Below are positions 10,368 through 18,501 of a stretch of 64,000 nucleotides of DNA, piece by piece. Source of the stretch: Nevskiaceae bacterium (GTDB lineage Bacteria > Pseudomonadota > Gammaproteobacteria > Nevskiales > Nevskiaceae). Position numbers and translations under genes: made by a program. The DNA is taken from contig SSEB01000008.1 of the NCBI GenBank assembly GCA_008012115.1, positions 62,001 through 126,000 of the forward strand, given 5' to 3'. How positions within the stretch are numbered: position 1 is the stretch's first letter; each line of letters begins with the position of its first letter. The notes under the pieces are model-generated. The model worked only from the letters and a program-made list of their open reading frames with translations. It did not search any database and had not been told where the DNA came from.

Positions 10368-10751
10368 ATGAATAATCTGAATCGCCTCTGCCAGAATGTC
10401 GCCCTAGCTGGACTCTTGGTGATCGCGCCGGTGTTCACGGTTCTGGCCGATGAGCATAGCCACGACCACGCCGCTGCCGCAGCGCCAGCAACCAGCAGCA
10501 ATACGGAGAAAAGTGCTTCATCCGAAGGAATGGGGATGATGATGGACATGCCCATGATGAAGCAGCAGATGGGAAAGATGATGGAGGGCATGCAAAAGAT
10601 TCACGCCGCAAAATCTCCCGCAGAGCGCTCAAAACTAATGGAAGCGCAGATGCAATTGATGACGGAGCACATGGAAATGATGACCCGCATGATGGAGATG
10701 ATGCATGGCGGCGGAGCCATGATGCAGAACGGCGCTGCACCGCCCAAATAG
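10368..10751 (+). CDS. secreted Met-rich protein
   Basis: A 127-aa protein with signal peptide (ALAGLLVIAPVFTVLADE), a short His segment (EHSHDH) and a C-terminal half dominated by methionine (GMGMMMDMPMMKQQMGKMME, then MTRMMEMMHGGGAMM). It is probably a helical periplasmic copper(I) binder or chaperone. It follows ftsH by 35 bp and precedes ppk2 by 55 bp, all in one direction, with RBS AAAGGAG before the start. The helical KSPAERSKLMEAQMQLM segment resembles other small Met-rich proteins near copper genes. No specific family recognised. Confidence 0.8.
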   Translation: MNNLNRLCQNVALAGLLVIAPVFTVLADEHSHDHAAAAAPATSSNTEKSASSEGMGMMMDMPMMKQQMGKMMEGMQKIHAAKSPAERSKLMEAQMQLMTEHMEMMTRMMEMMHGGGAMMQNGAAPPK

Positions 10752-10806
10752 CCGTCGCCCCGACTGGCCGCCCATTTCACCGGTGGCGTATTGATTTGGG
10801 AGTGCT

Positions 10807-11586
10807 ATGGCCAAGAAATCGGCAGATGATGGCGACCCTGTGCATCATTACAGGCGCGAGTTAAGGGAATTACAGATTGCCCTGGTGACGGCACAACGAC
10901 ACCTGATCAGGCATGGTCACCGGGTACTCGTCATCTTCGAGGGCCGCGACGCGGCTGGCAAGGACGGTACGATCAAGCGTGTCGTCGAGCACCTGAGCCC
11001 GCGAGAGACGCGGGTGGTCGCGCTGGGCAGGCCCTCCGACCGCGAACAGACGCAATGGTATTTCCAGCGCTATGTACCTTTCCTGCCGGCAGCCGGGGAG
11101 TTCGTACTATTCAACCGCAGTTGGTACAACCGCGTCGGCGTCGAGCGGGTGATGCAGTTCTGCACCGAGGAGCAGACCAAGACATTCCTGGATGCCGTGG
11201 TCCCGTTCGAGCGGATGTTGGTCGACGCCGGCCTGCAGTTCATCAAATATTACCTGGACATTTCCCGAGACGAGCAAAAGCAGCGTCTCAAAAAGCGTGA
11301 AAGCGATCCATTGACACAATGGAAAGTCAGCCCGATTGACGAGGTTGCACTGAAACGCTGGGACGACTACACCGACGCGCGGGACCGCATGCTGAAGCGC
11401 ACCGACCACCACGCAGCGCCCTGGCTAGTGGTACAGGCGGACGACAAGAAGGCTGCGCGTCTCAACGTGATTCGGGATCTGGTGCAACGTATCGAGTGTC
11501 CCGATCGAAACAAGCATCTGGCGACACCGGACCGGCGGATCGTGCGTCCCTACAAAGGCATGCCGGCAAAATTTTTGCAGCGCTGA
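10807..11586 (+). CDS. ppk2: polyphosphate kinase 2 (PPK2) family protein
   Basis: A 259-aa cytoplasmic kinase of the PPK2 family that uses polyphosphate to phosphorylate nucleotides (or the reverse). Visible motifs are Walker A FEGRDAAGKDGTIKR, the lid region PSDREQTQWYFQRY, Walker B-like EFVLFNRSWYNR, and the conserved DPLTQWKVSPID. Length fits class I single-domain PPK2. Its position behind ftsH and the Met-rich gene suggests a stress role, since polyphosphate can chelate metals and re-supply ATP; that is inference. The preference for ADP or GDP cannot be read from sequence alone. Confidence 0.92.
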   Translation: MAKKSADDGDPVHHYRRELRELQIALVTAQRHLIRHGHRVLVIFEGRDAAGKDGTIKRVVEHLSPRETRVVALGRPSDREQTQWYFQRYVPFLPAAGEFVLFNRSWYNRVGVERVMQFCTEEQTKTFLDAVVPFERMLVDAGLQFIKYYLDISRDEQKQRLKKRESDPLTQWKVSPIDEVALKRWDDYTDARDRMLKRTDHHAAPWLVVQADDKKAARLNVIRDLVQRIECPDRNKHLATPDRRIVRPYKGMPAKFLQR

Positions 11587-11699
11587 GAGATCTGGGGGTT
11601 ACCGGCAGCGTTGCGAATTGAACTTTTCTGTCGCCCGACGTCTAACGGCGCCATGCAACTATAGCTGCAGGCGCTCACCGCCGGCGGCGCCAGCCTGAC
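11587..11699. other. non-coding stretch after ppk2
   Basis: No credible gene. The segment joins ppk2 to the cytochrome fragment and has no clear terminator hairpin. It begins the roughly 600-bp gap up to istB, which otherwise holds only the fragment and the repeat array. Confidence 0.5.
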
Positions 11700-11879
11700 G
11701 GCATCAAGGCCAGTGGCATGGCTGCCTTTGGTAAGACCCATGATGACACGCGCATCTGTGCAATGGTGGCTTTCCTGCAAAAGCTGCCGTCAACGACGCC
11801 GGCACAGTACGAGACTCTCACCGCTAACGCCGAAGAGGAACAGAACCATCATCACTATCACGATGGGAGTCTCGAGTAG
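11700..11879 (+). pseudogene. 3' fragment of a cytochrome c gene like that at 35832-36848
   Basis: Reading GIKASGMAAFGKTHDD, then AMVAFLQKLPSTTPAQYETL and EEEQNHHHYHDG up to TAG at 11877-11879, this stretch matches the region just after the haem domain of the cytochrome at 35832-36848 (GIKMSAMPAWGKTHDD, AMVAFLQQLPRLTPAQYQIL). The haem motif and everything upstream are missing and the homology stops abruptly at about 11697, so it is a truncated relic. It shows that a second copy of the copper-operon cytochrome once lay here, presumably lost when the IS21 region was rearranged. Confidence 0.75.
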
Positions 11880-11930
11880 GATCCACTGGGATAATGCTGT
11901 GCGGAGATCGTAATGCAGAACGCCACACTT

Positions 11931-12144
11931 CTGAACGCTCGGCGCCGTGTAAGCTGAACAATCGTTGCCATCCCGTCTGACCACGACCAGCAGCGGGCTG
12001 ACTAACAGCGCCAAAGTGCTGACCATTGATGCCAACGAACTGACCACCGCCGCCAACATGCTGACCGGCGGTGCCAGCAAGCTGAACACTCGCGCCAAGA
12101 AGGTGACTGGCCGTTGCAGGTAAATTGACCGCCCGCTGGCGATA
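11931..12144. repeat. ten-unit imperfect tandem repeat, 21-bp period
   Basis: Units start with CTGAMC or a variant at 11931, 11954, 11977, 11998, 12019, 12040, 12061, 12082, 12103 and 12124. The first two are 23 bp and the rest exactly 21 bp. Read on the minus strand the consensus is roughly TTGGCGNCGNTGGTCAG. It sits between the cytochrome fragment and istB. IS21 elements are known to carry multiple repeats at their ends that bind the transposase, which is the simplest reading. One plus frame gives LTxxAxx heptads, but it has no start signal. Confidence 0.7.
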
Positions 12145-12185
12145 GTCAGCTGTGTAACGACAAGTCGCAGCCACCGCTGAATTGC

Positions 12186-12920
12186 CTAGGCGTTGCCTGC
12201 GATCTTGCGCATAGACTCGCCCTTGAGGGCCAGCTTGTGCGAGCTATGAATAAGTCGATCAAGAATGGCATCTGCTAGCGCGGGATCGTTGATGAAGCCG
12301 TGCCACTCTTTCGTTGGCATCTGCCCCAGAATAATAGTCGATGCGATACCAACTCGATCGTCGAGGGTTTCCAGTAGATCGGATTTCCCGCGGGGCGTAA
12401 GCGGAACCAATCCAAAGTCATCTAGGATCAGGAGCCGTGCTTTCGCCAACTGACTGCGCAATTTTGCGATCGAGCCATCATCGTGTGCAAGCGTCATGTC
12501 TTCCAAGAGCCTGGCGATGCGCTTATACAGAACAGAGATTCCTTTGCGAGCCGCTTGTACTGCCAGTGCGCAAGCGGTCCAAGTCTTCCCGGTCCCGGTT
12601 TTGCCAGTGATGATTAGGTTCTGCTTTCGATTGATCCATTCGCAGGTCAGCAGGTCGGCGATTACCGCACGGTCCAATGCCCCATCAGGACGATAGCTGA
12701 AGTCTTCCGGGTCGGCATTGAATTTCAGCTTCGCCACCTTGAGCAAGCGCTTGAATTGGGCGGTGTTGCGAGATGTCATTTCCGCCTCCACAAGCATTCC
12801 CAGCCGTTGCTCAAAGGCCAGCTCAGCGTAGGCATGCTGGTGTAGCTGCAGTTCCAGTCCTTCTGCAAAGCCGTGCAAGCGTAAAGAACGCAACTGATCC
12901 ATCGTGTGATTTATTGACAT
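12186..12920 (-). CDS. istB: IS21 IstB-like ATP-binding transposition helper
   Basis: A 244-aa AAA+ ATPase that selects target DNA and stimulates IstA. Walker A GKTGTGKTWTACAL, Walker B ARLLILDDFGLVPL and the downstream RKSDLLETLDDR-type region (here GKSDLLETLDDRVG) are typical, as is the N-terminal helical domain (MDQLRSLRLHGFAEGLE). The start has a strong RBS (AAGGAGG, 7 nt spacing). Full length, so probably functional. Confidence 0.95.
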   Translation of the reverse strand: MSINHTMDQLRSLRLHGFAEGLELQLHQHAYAELAFEQRLGMLVEAEMTSRNTAQFKRLLKVAKLKFNADPEDFSYRPDGALDRAVIADLLTCEWINRKQNLIITGKTGTGKTWTACALAVQAARKGISVLYKRIARLLEDMTLAHDDGSIAKLRSQLAKARLLILDDFGLVPLTPRGKSDLLETLDDRVGIASTIILGQMPTKEWHGFINDPALADAILDRLIHSSHKLALKGESMRKIAGNA

Positions 12921-12937
12921 TGACTACCTCCTTGGTC

Positions 12938-14470
12938 TCAGTGGTAGTAACCTTCGCCACGAACGTTTTCATGTCCACTTGGCTCGATGGGGTCAAGAAC
13001 GTCGCCTTCGATCGGCTTGCCCTCGATCCCTCTGCGTAACATCGAGCGGACCGACATGATGCTCGTAGCATTCATCCGAAGTGCTCTGCCGCATGCTGTG
13101 TTCAGCCGGATGGTTCCAACGTCGCGAGCCAAGCTTTGGAGCCCACGAAGCGCTTGCATCGACGCCTGAGGTTGGCGGTGGTGCTCGAAGTGCCGTTGTA
13201 TGAACGACGCGATCTCCGGGCCCGCAGAATCTGCCCATGCCAGAAGTTCAGCGCGTTGTTCCTGCGAGTAGCTACGATGCGCAGGAAGTTGATGTTCCCT
13301 CAAAGTGCTGGAATCTCCAGGCTTGAAAATCTTCGGATGAGTAGCCACTGCCTGATGACGGTGATAGACCGTTATTGCTTTGGCGGTAGCCTTGATGTCG
13401 ACTTTGGCTCCCACCAGACGAAACGGTACCGAGTAGTAGCCGTCCTCCCACACAACATGGTAGTCGGCGCCGACGACAATACCGACTTTCCAGTCCGCGT
13501 ATTCATAGCGCGCCACAGGTAGAGATCGCATTGCCGGACGGTCCAGTTCTTCGAATAACTGGTTGCGAGTTTTTCCTCCAAGCTTCTTCATCGGCCTAGT
13601 ATTGAGATCGTCCATTTGCTCAGCGATTGCTTTATTCAGCTCGCTGAGGGAGTAGAAAACCCGATTGCGTAATTTTCCAAGGACGAAGCGTTGTACCAGC
13701 TTGACGGCTAGCTCAACTGGCGCCTTGTCCTTAGGACGCTTTGGGCGTGTAGGAAGCACTATGCTTTTATAGTGCTCCGCAAACCGACTGTAAGTGGGGT
13801 TAATGAGAGCGCCGTCCTTGCGCGATATGGACACCACTGCCGACTTCAAATTGTCTGGCACTAGCAGCATCGGTGCCGCGCCGTAGAAATGCATCATGTG
13901 ATCGTGGGCCTCGATCCAGTCTGGCAGCCGTTGCGAAGGCACGGCCAACGCGAAAGTCTTGCGACTCGCGCCCATTACCCCGACAAACAACTCAGCTGGG
14001 GTTTGCTCACCTGTTATTGCATTGGCGATATGAGGGCGTTTTCCGGAGAAATCGACGAACAGCTCATGCCCCGGAATGTGGACTTGCCGCATGACCAAAC
14101 CGAGAGTTCTGGCATAGGCTTTGTAGCGCCGGCGAAATTCGGTTTCTGACATCAAGCCGGTGCCGGCATTGCGCGCGTACTCTTCATACAGGTCCCGCAA
14201 AGTTACGCTAGGTCGATGCAGATCGGCGCGGACTATGGCCCAATCTGGTTCAACAAAGCGCTGCTTCCGCCGGGTCCGTCCATCGTTGAGCCGAACGTCG
14301 AGTTCGTTTTCATCCAGCTTGGAAATTTGCTCCCAGGCAAGTCCTTCCTCTTCAAGCCGCTGGCGATAGCGGGCTGCCGTGTTGTGTGAGCATCGATGCA
14401 TGCTCGCGATCTGGCGATCAGTGAAATCGGTCGTCAGGATTAGCCGCAACAGATTCTTTACATCAATCAT
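12938..14470 (-). CDS. istA: IS21 IstA-like transposase
   Basis: A DDE-type integrase-core transposase of 510 aa. N-terminal helix-turn-helix (TDRQIASMHRCSHNTAARYR), catalytic core beginning VHIPGHELFVDFSGKRP, with LVPDNLKSAV carrying the second Asp, and a C-terminal DNA-binding part (MKKLGGKTRNQLFEEL, SVPFRLVGAKVDI). ATG at 14470 is preferred because GGAGGAAAGG sits directly upstream; the frame could also open at 14488. No internal stop, so likely active. Confidence 0.94.
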   Translation of the reverse strand: MIDVKNLLRLILTTDFTDRQIASMHRCSHNTAARYRQRLEEEGLAWEQISKLDENELDVRLNDGRTRRKQRFVEPDWAIVRADLHRPSVTLRDLYEEYARNAGTGLMSETEFRRRYKAYARTLGLVMRQVHIPGHELFVDFSGKRPHIANAITGEQTPAELFVGVMGASRKTFALAVPSQRLPDWIEAHDHMMHFYGAAPMLLVPDNLKSAVVSISRKDGALINPTYSRFAEHYKSIVLPTRPKRPKDKAPVELAVKLVQRFVLGKLRNRVFYSLSELNKAIAEQMDDLNTRPMKKLGGKTRNQLFEELDRPAMRSLPVARYEYADWKVGIVVGADYHVVWEDGYYSVPFRLVGAKVDIKATAKAITVYHRHQAVATHPKIFKPGDSSTLREHQLPAHRSYSQEQRAELLAWADSAGPEIASFIQRHFEHHRQPQASMQALRGLQSLARDVGTIRLNTACGRALRMNATSIMSVRSMLRRGIEGKPIEGDVLDPIEPSGHENVRGEGYYH

Positions 14471-14488
14471 CCTTTCCTCCTCGCCCAT

Positions 14489-14726
14489 TCAAAAGCCCCC
14501 CGCCTTTTCAAGCCGAGGAACCGCGCAAGGGAAATCTCAGGGCGAACAAAGCCAGCCGAGGCCGGCAGTTGACAAGGTGCGCTGAGAAGACCAAGATGAT
14601 GGCGAGGACTCTTCTAAAACCTCACCAAAATGAATGGCTCGGAAGTTGCACCTTCCCGGCCATTCGTCATTTCAGGGCACTGCGAAAAGTTAGTCCATTT
14701 ATTGGATTGCGGGCCTTGGCACCTCC
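14489..14726. other. intergenic region between istA and the next gene
   Basis: No gene is supported. It contains the likely outer end of the IS21 element near 14576 and the 3' flank of the following minus-strand gene. Confidence 0.45.
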
Positions 14727-15026
14727 TCATTGGCTTGGGTCGTCTGAGTTTGCGGCGACGGCGTTCCGCTGCTCTGCCAGCCATTTCGCCACATCGGTTG
14801 CCAACGCGTATTTCCCACGTCGATTGGCCAAGCTGAATACCGGCACATGGACAGTCTGCCTTGATAAGGCTTGCCTGAAGGCTTCCATCGAGGAGTAGCC
14901 CAATACCAGTCGCAGGCTATCGTTGGAAATCACGGGACCATACCGACCGAGCAACTGCTGCTCCAGCAAATCCGCCAAGCCCTTGGCGGCATCACCTGCA
15001 TGTCGTTGGCAGTTACAACCTGTCAT
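14727..15026 (-). CDS. unknown small protein, possible DNA-binding accessory protein
   Basis: A 99-aa protein with no family name I can assign. The body (LLEQQLLGRYGPVISNDSLR, LVLGYSSMEAFRQALSRQ, RRGKYALATDVAKWLAEQR) has the pattern of small helix-turn-helix proteins in integrative elements, where a strand-loop after the helices ends in a DVAxWLAxQR motif. An N-terminal CNC may be chance. No good ribosome binding site is seen at 15026, so the true start may be a little inside. It is divergent from 15107-16027 with 80 bp between them. Confidence 0.5.
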   Translation of the reverse strand: MTGCNCQRHAGDAAKGLADLLEQQLLGRYGPVISNDSLRLVLGYSSMEAFRQALSRQTVHVPVFSLANRRGKYALATDVAKWLAEQRNAVAANSDDPSQ

Positions 15027-15076
15027 GCCGAGATAGTAATCAAGGCATTGATAATCGGGTAGAAAGTAAGCATTGT

Positions 15077-15092
15077 TGGAGTAGTTACTCCA
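15077..15092. promoter_or_regulatory. perfect dyad TGGAGTA-GT-TACTCCA
   Basis: A 7-2-7 inverted repeat in the divergent gap between two unknown genes, 14 bp before the ATG at 15107. Its position suggests an operator, probably repressing, and the small protein at 14727-15026 is the obvious candidate ligand. Confidence 0.4.
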
Positions 15093-15106
15093 GTTGAAGC
15101 TACGAC

Positions 15107-16027
15107 ATGGAGGCTAACCCCTTGACTAAAAAAGGACAGAGCCGTAACTGGGCGCGACCGCTCAAACCCCTGTGCAACGCCTCAGGCACTCGAGAGGAAG
15201 TCGAAATTTTGCGCTCTAGCTACTGGTACGACGAACTTTCAAATCGCATGGGGTGGAAGACCCCGTACGCACTGGAGCGCATCATTGAGCCGGAAGCCTT
15301 TGGAAAGTGTGGTCTCAACTACTACCATCGAAACAAGTGGCGCCACTATGAGAGCGGCAAGCACTCTCCCCAGCGCACGCTGCGTGAAAAGACCGACAAA
15401 ATCGTAGAGGGGTCAGCGGACGCATTCGATCACGTGCTTTGGGAGGCACTAAAAACAGAATATCCACTTGGCGATCGTACAAATTCACTGCTCAGAACAC
15501 TGGGCCCGGAAGTCCTAAACGTCGTGTTTGCTCCATCTATCTCTGGCGCAAGCCGCTCGTACAGGCGAAAACCGGTCGATGGCCACATGCTGCGTAAACT
15601 AGAGGATCGGGCCGGGATGGACGCGCTAGCGAGCCTCACATTGCTGTTGCGCGAAGCTCATGAAAATGGGCAGCGAACGCTGGCTTTTAAAATCGGACTG
15701 CCGCTGCTGTGGGTCCTTCTCATTTTCTGTACCACATGTTCCGCGACTCGGATTAGCTATCGCCTGTTCGACTTGTACCTGCATAAGATTTTCCCCCTGG
15801 CGACAACGGGCAATCGAGCATATTGCCTTGAGCGCTACCCACTTTCGAGAGCCACGTCTTTGCTCACCAGCTGCGTTCTGGCTGCTGAAGACCGCGGCGC
15901 AATTGGCTTGAGTTGGGAAGATACGGTGTCGTACATGATGCAGATCATCCGTGGTCGCTTTGGCCTGGATTTGCGGATCGCACTGGTGCCAGAAATTGAG
16001 ATCAGTAAGGGAGTAAAGGCAGCGTGA
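15107..16027 (+). CDS. unknown protein, 306 aa
   Basis: I recognise no family. The N-terminal half is basic and rich in Tyr/Trp (EEVEILRSSYWYDELSNRMG, CGLNYYHRNKWRHYESGKHS). A hydrophobic stretch (FKIGLPLLWVLLIFCTTC) lies at about residues 194-212 and could be a single membrane helix or a buried core. The rest has mixed helices with conserved-looking LFDLYLHKIFPLATTG. It resembles accessory genes of integrative elements in style only. No operon partner; the next gene, cadR, converges on it with a 12-bp gap. Confidence 0.6.
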   Translation: MEANPLTKKGQSRNWARPLKPLCNASGTREEVEILRSSYWYDELSNRMGWKTPYALERIIEPEAFGKCGLNYYHRNKWRHYESGKHSPQRTLREKTDKIVEGSADAFDHVLWEALKTEYPLGDRTNSLLRTLGPEVLNVVFAPSISGASRSYRRKPVDGHMLRKLEDRAGMDALASLTLLLREAHENGQRTLAFKIGLPLLWVLLIFCTTCSATRISYRLFDLYLHKIFPLATTGNRAYCLERYPLSRATSLLTSCVLAAEDRGAIGLSWEDTVSYMMQIIRGRFGLDLRIALVPEIEISKGVKAA

Positions 16028-16039
16028 CTCTCGGCATGT

Positions 16040-16510
16040 CTATCTGCGGTGCGTACCGGGCACATGGCCGCGCCTGGGCGTCTTGAGTTTCCGGGCAACA
16101 TTCGCCGACAGGCCGCCGAGAATTCCGCAATCCTTTGTGGTCCCCGCCTTTCCACACCTTTCCCGCAGCAACTGAAGATCGGTTCGCAAATGGCGCAGTT
16201 CGGCGATCCGCTCCGCGACGTGTCCGATATGGCCGTCCAGCAGGACGTTGACCTCTTCGCAGTTGTCGTCCGGTGCATCTCTCAAGAGCAGGAGTTTCCT
16301 GATCTCGTCCAGCGTCATATCCAGCGACCGGCAGTTTCGAATGAACGATAACCGCTCAACGTGTTCGGCTCCGTAAAGACGATAGTTGCCGTTCGTGCGT
16401 GCCGGCTCCGGGAGTAGACCTTCACGCTCGTAGTAGCGGATGGTTTCCGCGGGGCAATAGGCGCGACGCGCCAGATCGCCAATTTTGAGATTTACCGCTG
16501 CGGCTGTCAT
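16040..16510 (-). CDS. cadR: CadR/PbrR-like MerR-family regulator of Cd/Pb/Zn genes
   Basis: A 156-aa dimeric activator. The N-terminal winged helix (LKIGDLARRAYCPAETIRYY) is followed by the long dimer helix and Cys/His ligands including DDNCEEVNVLLDGHI and the C-terminal ERCGKAGTTKDCGILGGLS. The CxxC-like C-terminal loop and the DNCEEVN motif are typical of the Cd(II)/Pb(II) group. The start at 16510 is set by alignment to the family; the longer frame adds 38 residues not typical of MerR proteins. It is divergent from czcI and presumably controls the promoter at 16517-16547. Confidence 0.9.
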   Translation of the reverse strand: MTAAAVNLKIGDLARRAYCPAETIRYYEREGLLPEPARTNGNYRLYGAEHVERLSFIRNCRSLDMTLDEIRKLLLLRDAPDDNCEEVNVLLDGHIGHVAERIAELRHLRTDLQLLRERCGKAGTTKDCGILGGLSANVARKLKTPRRGHVPGTHRR

Positions 16511-16516
16511 TGGAGC

Positions 16517-16549
16517 TTGACCTTGAAGTGGCTGCAGGGTTTTTAATAT
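16517..16549 (+). promoter_or_regulatory. MerR/CadR-type promoter of the czc-cad operon
   Basis: On the plus strand: -35 TTGACC (16517-16522), an operator dyad ACCTTGAAGTGGCTGCAGGGT (16520-16540, key halves ACCTTGAAG and CTGCAGGGT), and -10 TTTAAT (16542-16547), giving a 19-bp spacer. The dyad resembles known cadR/pbrR operators. It lies 6 bp from the cadR start codon and about 170 bp before czcI. Confidence 0.7.
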
Positions 16550-16716
16550 ACGCCTGCTAGCTGGACGAAGTATCGAAATGGCGAGCCATTGTTGCGAAAA
16601 GAACTGTGGAGCCGACCAGACCATCGTCGGTCAGGTGCTGCGCAAGCTGCGCGCTGTTTCGCCGTCGCACGTCATCCGTTGCGACTGACCGGCAGGCTCC
16701 TGATAAGCTCCTACCC

Positions 16717-17100
16717 ATGATTCAGTTTCGCGCCCACATCACCCTGCTGCTCTGCATCGCCTTGTTGGTGGTGCGGGTGGGTGGCGCGCACCTGCATCTT
16801 TGCTTCGACGGCCAGGAGCCGTCCGCGAGCATTCATCTCGCAGATGCGGGCGATCTCGGCGAACATTCCGAATGGGGAGTGCCTCACAAGGACGCCAACA
16901 TCGACCTCGGCAACGATGGACTTGCGAAGCTGCCGAAGCTCGATCTGCCGCTGCTCGCGCTGCTGCTGTCGCTTGCGCTATGCCTGTTTGTCCAGCGTCG
17001 CACCGGATCAGCGCCGCCCTATGCTGCGCCGCTTTTCCTTGGCGTTGCCACGCGTTTTCTTCCGCCGCTTCGAGGCCCACCTCTGAATCCCGTCCCGTGA
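16717..17100 (+). CDS. czcI: CzcI-like small protein preceding czcC
   Basis: A 127-aa protein with an N-terminal signal (ITLLLCIALLVVRVGG), then AHLHLCFDGQEP, a second hydrophobic segment (LPLLALLLSLALCLFV) and a C-terminal PPLRGPP motif. Small proteins with this plan precede czcC in many Czc clusters and are thought to modulate expression or metal handling. ATG at 16717 is chosen because it starts the signal peptide; an upstream in-frame ATG at 16606 adds an unlikely Cys/Arg-rich leader. czcC follows after 78 bp. Confidence 0.7.
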   Translation: MIQFRAHITLLLCIALLVVRVGGAHLHLCFDGQEPSASIHLADAGDLGEHSEWGVPHKDANIDLGNDGLAKLPKLDLPLLALLLSLALCLFVQRRTGSAPPYAAPLFLGVATRFLPPLRGPPLNPVP

Positions 17101-17178
17101 TCTGACGCGCCCGGCACCTGCTGCCGGGTCTTGAGCCTCGTTTGCCGCAAACGGCGAGGCGTCTGACGGAGATTCCTC

Positions 17179-18501
17179 ATGTTGTCCTGTATCGTGCGCC
17201 GCCTTTTGGTGTGCGTATTCCTGCTGGTCCCAGTGCTGACCTGGGCCGGTGATGATTCAACAATCAGCACGTTCCCGCTGACGCTGCGGGAAGCCATCGC
17301 TCGCACACTGGAAAGCAATCCTGATCTGAGCGTGTTTCCGCTCGTTCGGCGCAGCGCCGAAGCCGAACGTCTGCAAGCCGGACTGCGTCCCAATCCGGAA
17401 CTGGGCGCGACCCTTGAAAACTTTGCCGGCTCCGGCAACGTGCGGGGCACCAAGTCGTTGGAGACCACGCTTAGCCTCAGCCAGTTGATTGAACTCGGCG
17501 GCAAGCGCGATTTCCGGTATGGCGCCGCCGACGCAGTCATCGGCACCGTGGAAGCCGACTACGTCGTCGCCCGTCTCGATGCACTGGCGGAGACGGCGCG
17601 ACGTTACACCGATCTCGCACAGGCTCAGGCCGAGATCGGGATCGCCGAGCGTGCGGTGACACTTGCCACGTCGGTCGGTGAAACGGTCGAGCGACGCATC
17701 CGCGCAGGCGCGGCCTCGACCGCCGAGCGCAATCGCGCCGCCGTGGCCCTGACCCGCGCCCGGCTCGACGCGCAGCGTGCACACGCTGAACTCGCAGCGC
17801 GACGCGTCGCCTTGACTGCCATGTGGGGCGGGGAGTCTGCGGACTTCACGACCGTTAGCGCCGAGCTTGAACAGCTTCCTGCACTGGCCCAGTTGGCGCC
17901 ATTGACCGGCGAACTCCGCAGGAGTCCGTCATTCGCACGTTTCGCGGCCGAACGGCGGCTGCGCGAAGCGGAACTGAAGCTGGCGCGCGCCCAAGCCGTT
18001 CCCGACCTGACCATCGGCGCCGGTGTCCGGCGTCTCAATTCTGGCGCTGAGACAAGTAGCAGGGGTGCGGATTACGGCCTGGTCGCTTCGCTCAGCCTGC
18101 CACTGCCGCTCTTCAACCGCAATCAGGGCAATATTGCCGCCGCCGACGCACGCATCGCACAAAGCGACGCCGAACGCGAGGCCGCATTCCTGCGCTTGCG
18201 CAGCGTGCTCTTTGGCCTGTATCAGGAAGCGGTACAAGCGCGCGCGCAAGCAACCGCCCTCCGAGACGAGGCCGTGCCTCAGGCCGAACAGGCGCTGACG
18301 CTGACCGAGCGCGGCTTCGTCAATGGCCGCTTCTCCTTCCTCGAACTCGCCGACGCGCAGCGGCAGGTGCTCGACCTGCGCACGCAGGCAATCACCGCCT
18401 TCGCCGACGCCCATCGGCTCGACGCCGAAATCGAACGCCTGACCGGGCAGCCCGTCGTGGCGCCCATCAAACCGTCGCCCGCTTCCGGAGATTCCAAATG
18501 A
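17179..18501 (+). CDS. czcC: CzcC-type outer-membrane channel
   Basis: A 440-aa TolC-family outer-membrane factor of the divalent-cation efflux complex. Signal peptide (VCVFLLVPVLTWAG), then two homologous helical halves (LTLREAIARTLESNPDLSVF; LRGADYGLVASLSLPLPLFN region) and a C-terminal QRQVLDLRTQAITAFADAH. RBS GGAG lies before the ATG. The stop overlaps czcB by 4 bp. It differs clearly from the two CusC channels in the window, in line with a separate origin. Confidence 0.92.
   Translation: MLSCIVRRLLVCVFLLVPVLTWAGDDSTISTFPLTLREAIARTLESNPDLSVFPLVRRSAEAERLQAGLRPNPELGATLENFAGSGNVRGTKSLETTLSLSQLIELGGKRDFRYGAADAVIGTVEADYVVARLDALAETARRYTDLAQAQAEIGIAERAVTLATSVGETVERRIRAGAASTAERNRAAVALTRARLDAQRAHAELAARRVALTAMWGGESADFTTVSAELEQLPALAQLAPLTGELRRSPSFARFAAERRLREAELKLARAQAVPDLTIGAGVRRLNSGAETSSRGADYGLVASLSLPLPLFNRNQGNIAAADARIAQSDAEREAAFLRLRSVLFGLYQEAVQARAQATALRDEAVPQAEQALTLTERGFVNGRFSFLELADAQRQVLDLRTQAITAFADAHRLDAEIERLTGQPVVAPIKPSPASGDSK

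Larger units (their letters stand above)
11931..14488 (-). mobile_element. IS21-family insertion sequence (istA-istB)
   Basis: Two overlapping-function genes in IS21 order (transposase then ATPase helper), transcribed leftward with a 17-bp gap. The repeat array at the downstream side is included as its likely end. The exact tips were not resolved: the TTGACA at 14571-14576 is a candidate outer end on the istA side, but I found no matching inverted tip on the left. No target-site duplication could be identified. Confidence 0.7.

Noticed and set aside
11940-12123. Heptad-repeat protein (LTxxAxx) on the plus strand
   Set aside because: No start codon or RBS, and frame is broken by the two 23-bp units; a DNA-level repeat explains it better.
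11931-12144. CRISPR-like array
   Set aside because: Units are 21-23 bp with no separate spacers and no cas genes, so it is a simple tandem repeat.
11890-14580. Terminal inverted repeats and target duplication of the IS21 element
   Set aside because: TGTGCGGAGATCG near 11898 and TTGACA near 14571 were considered as tips, but they do not match each other.
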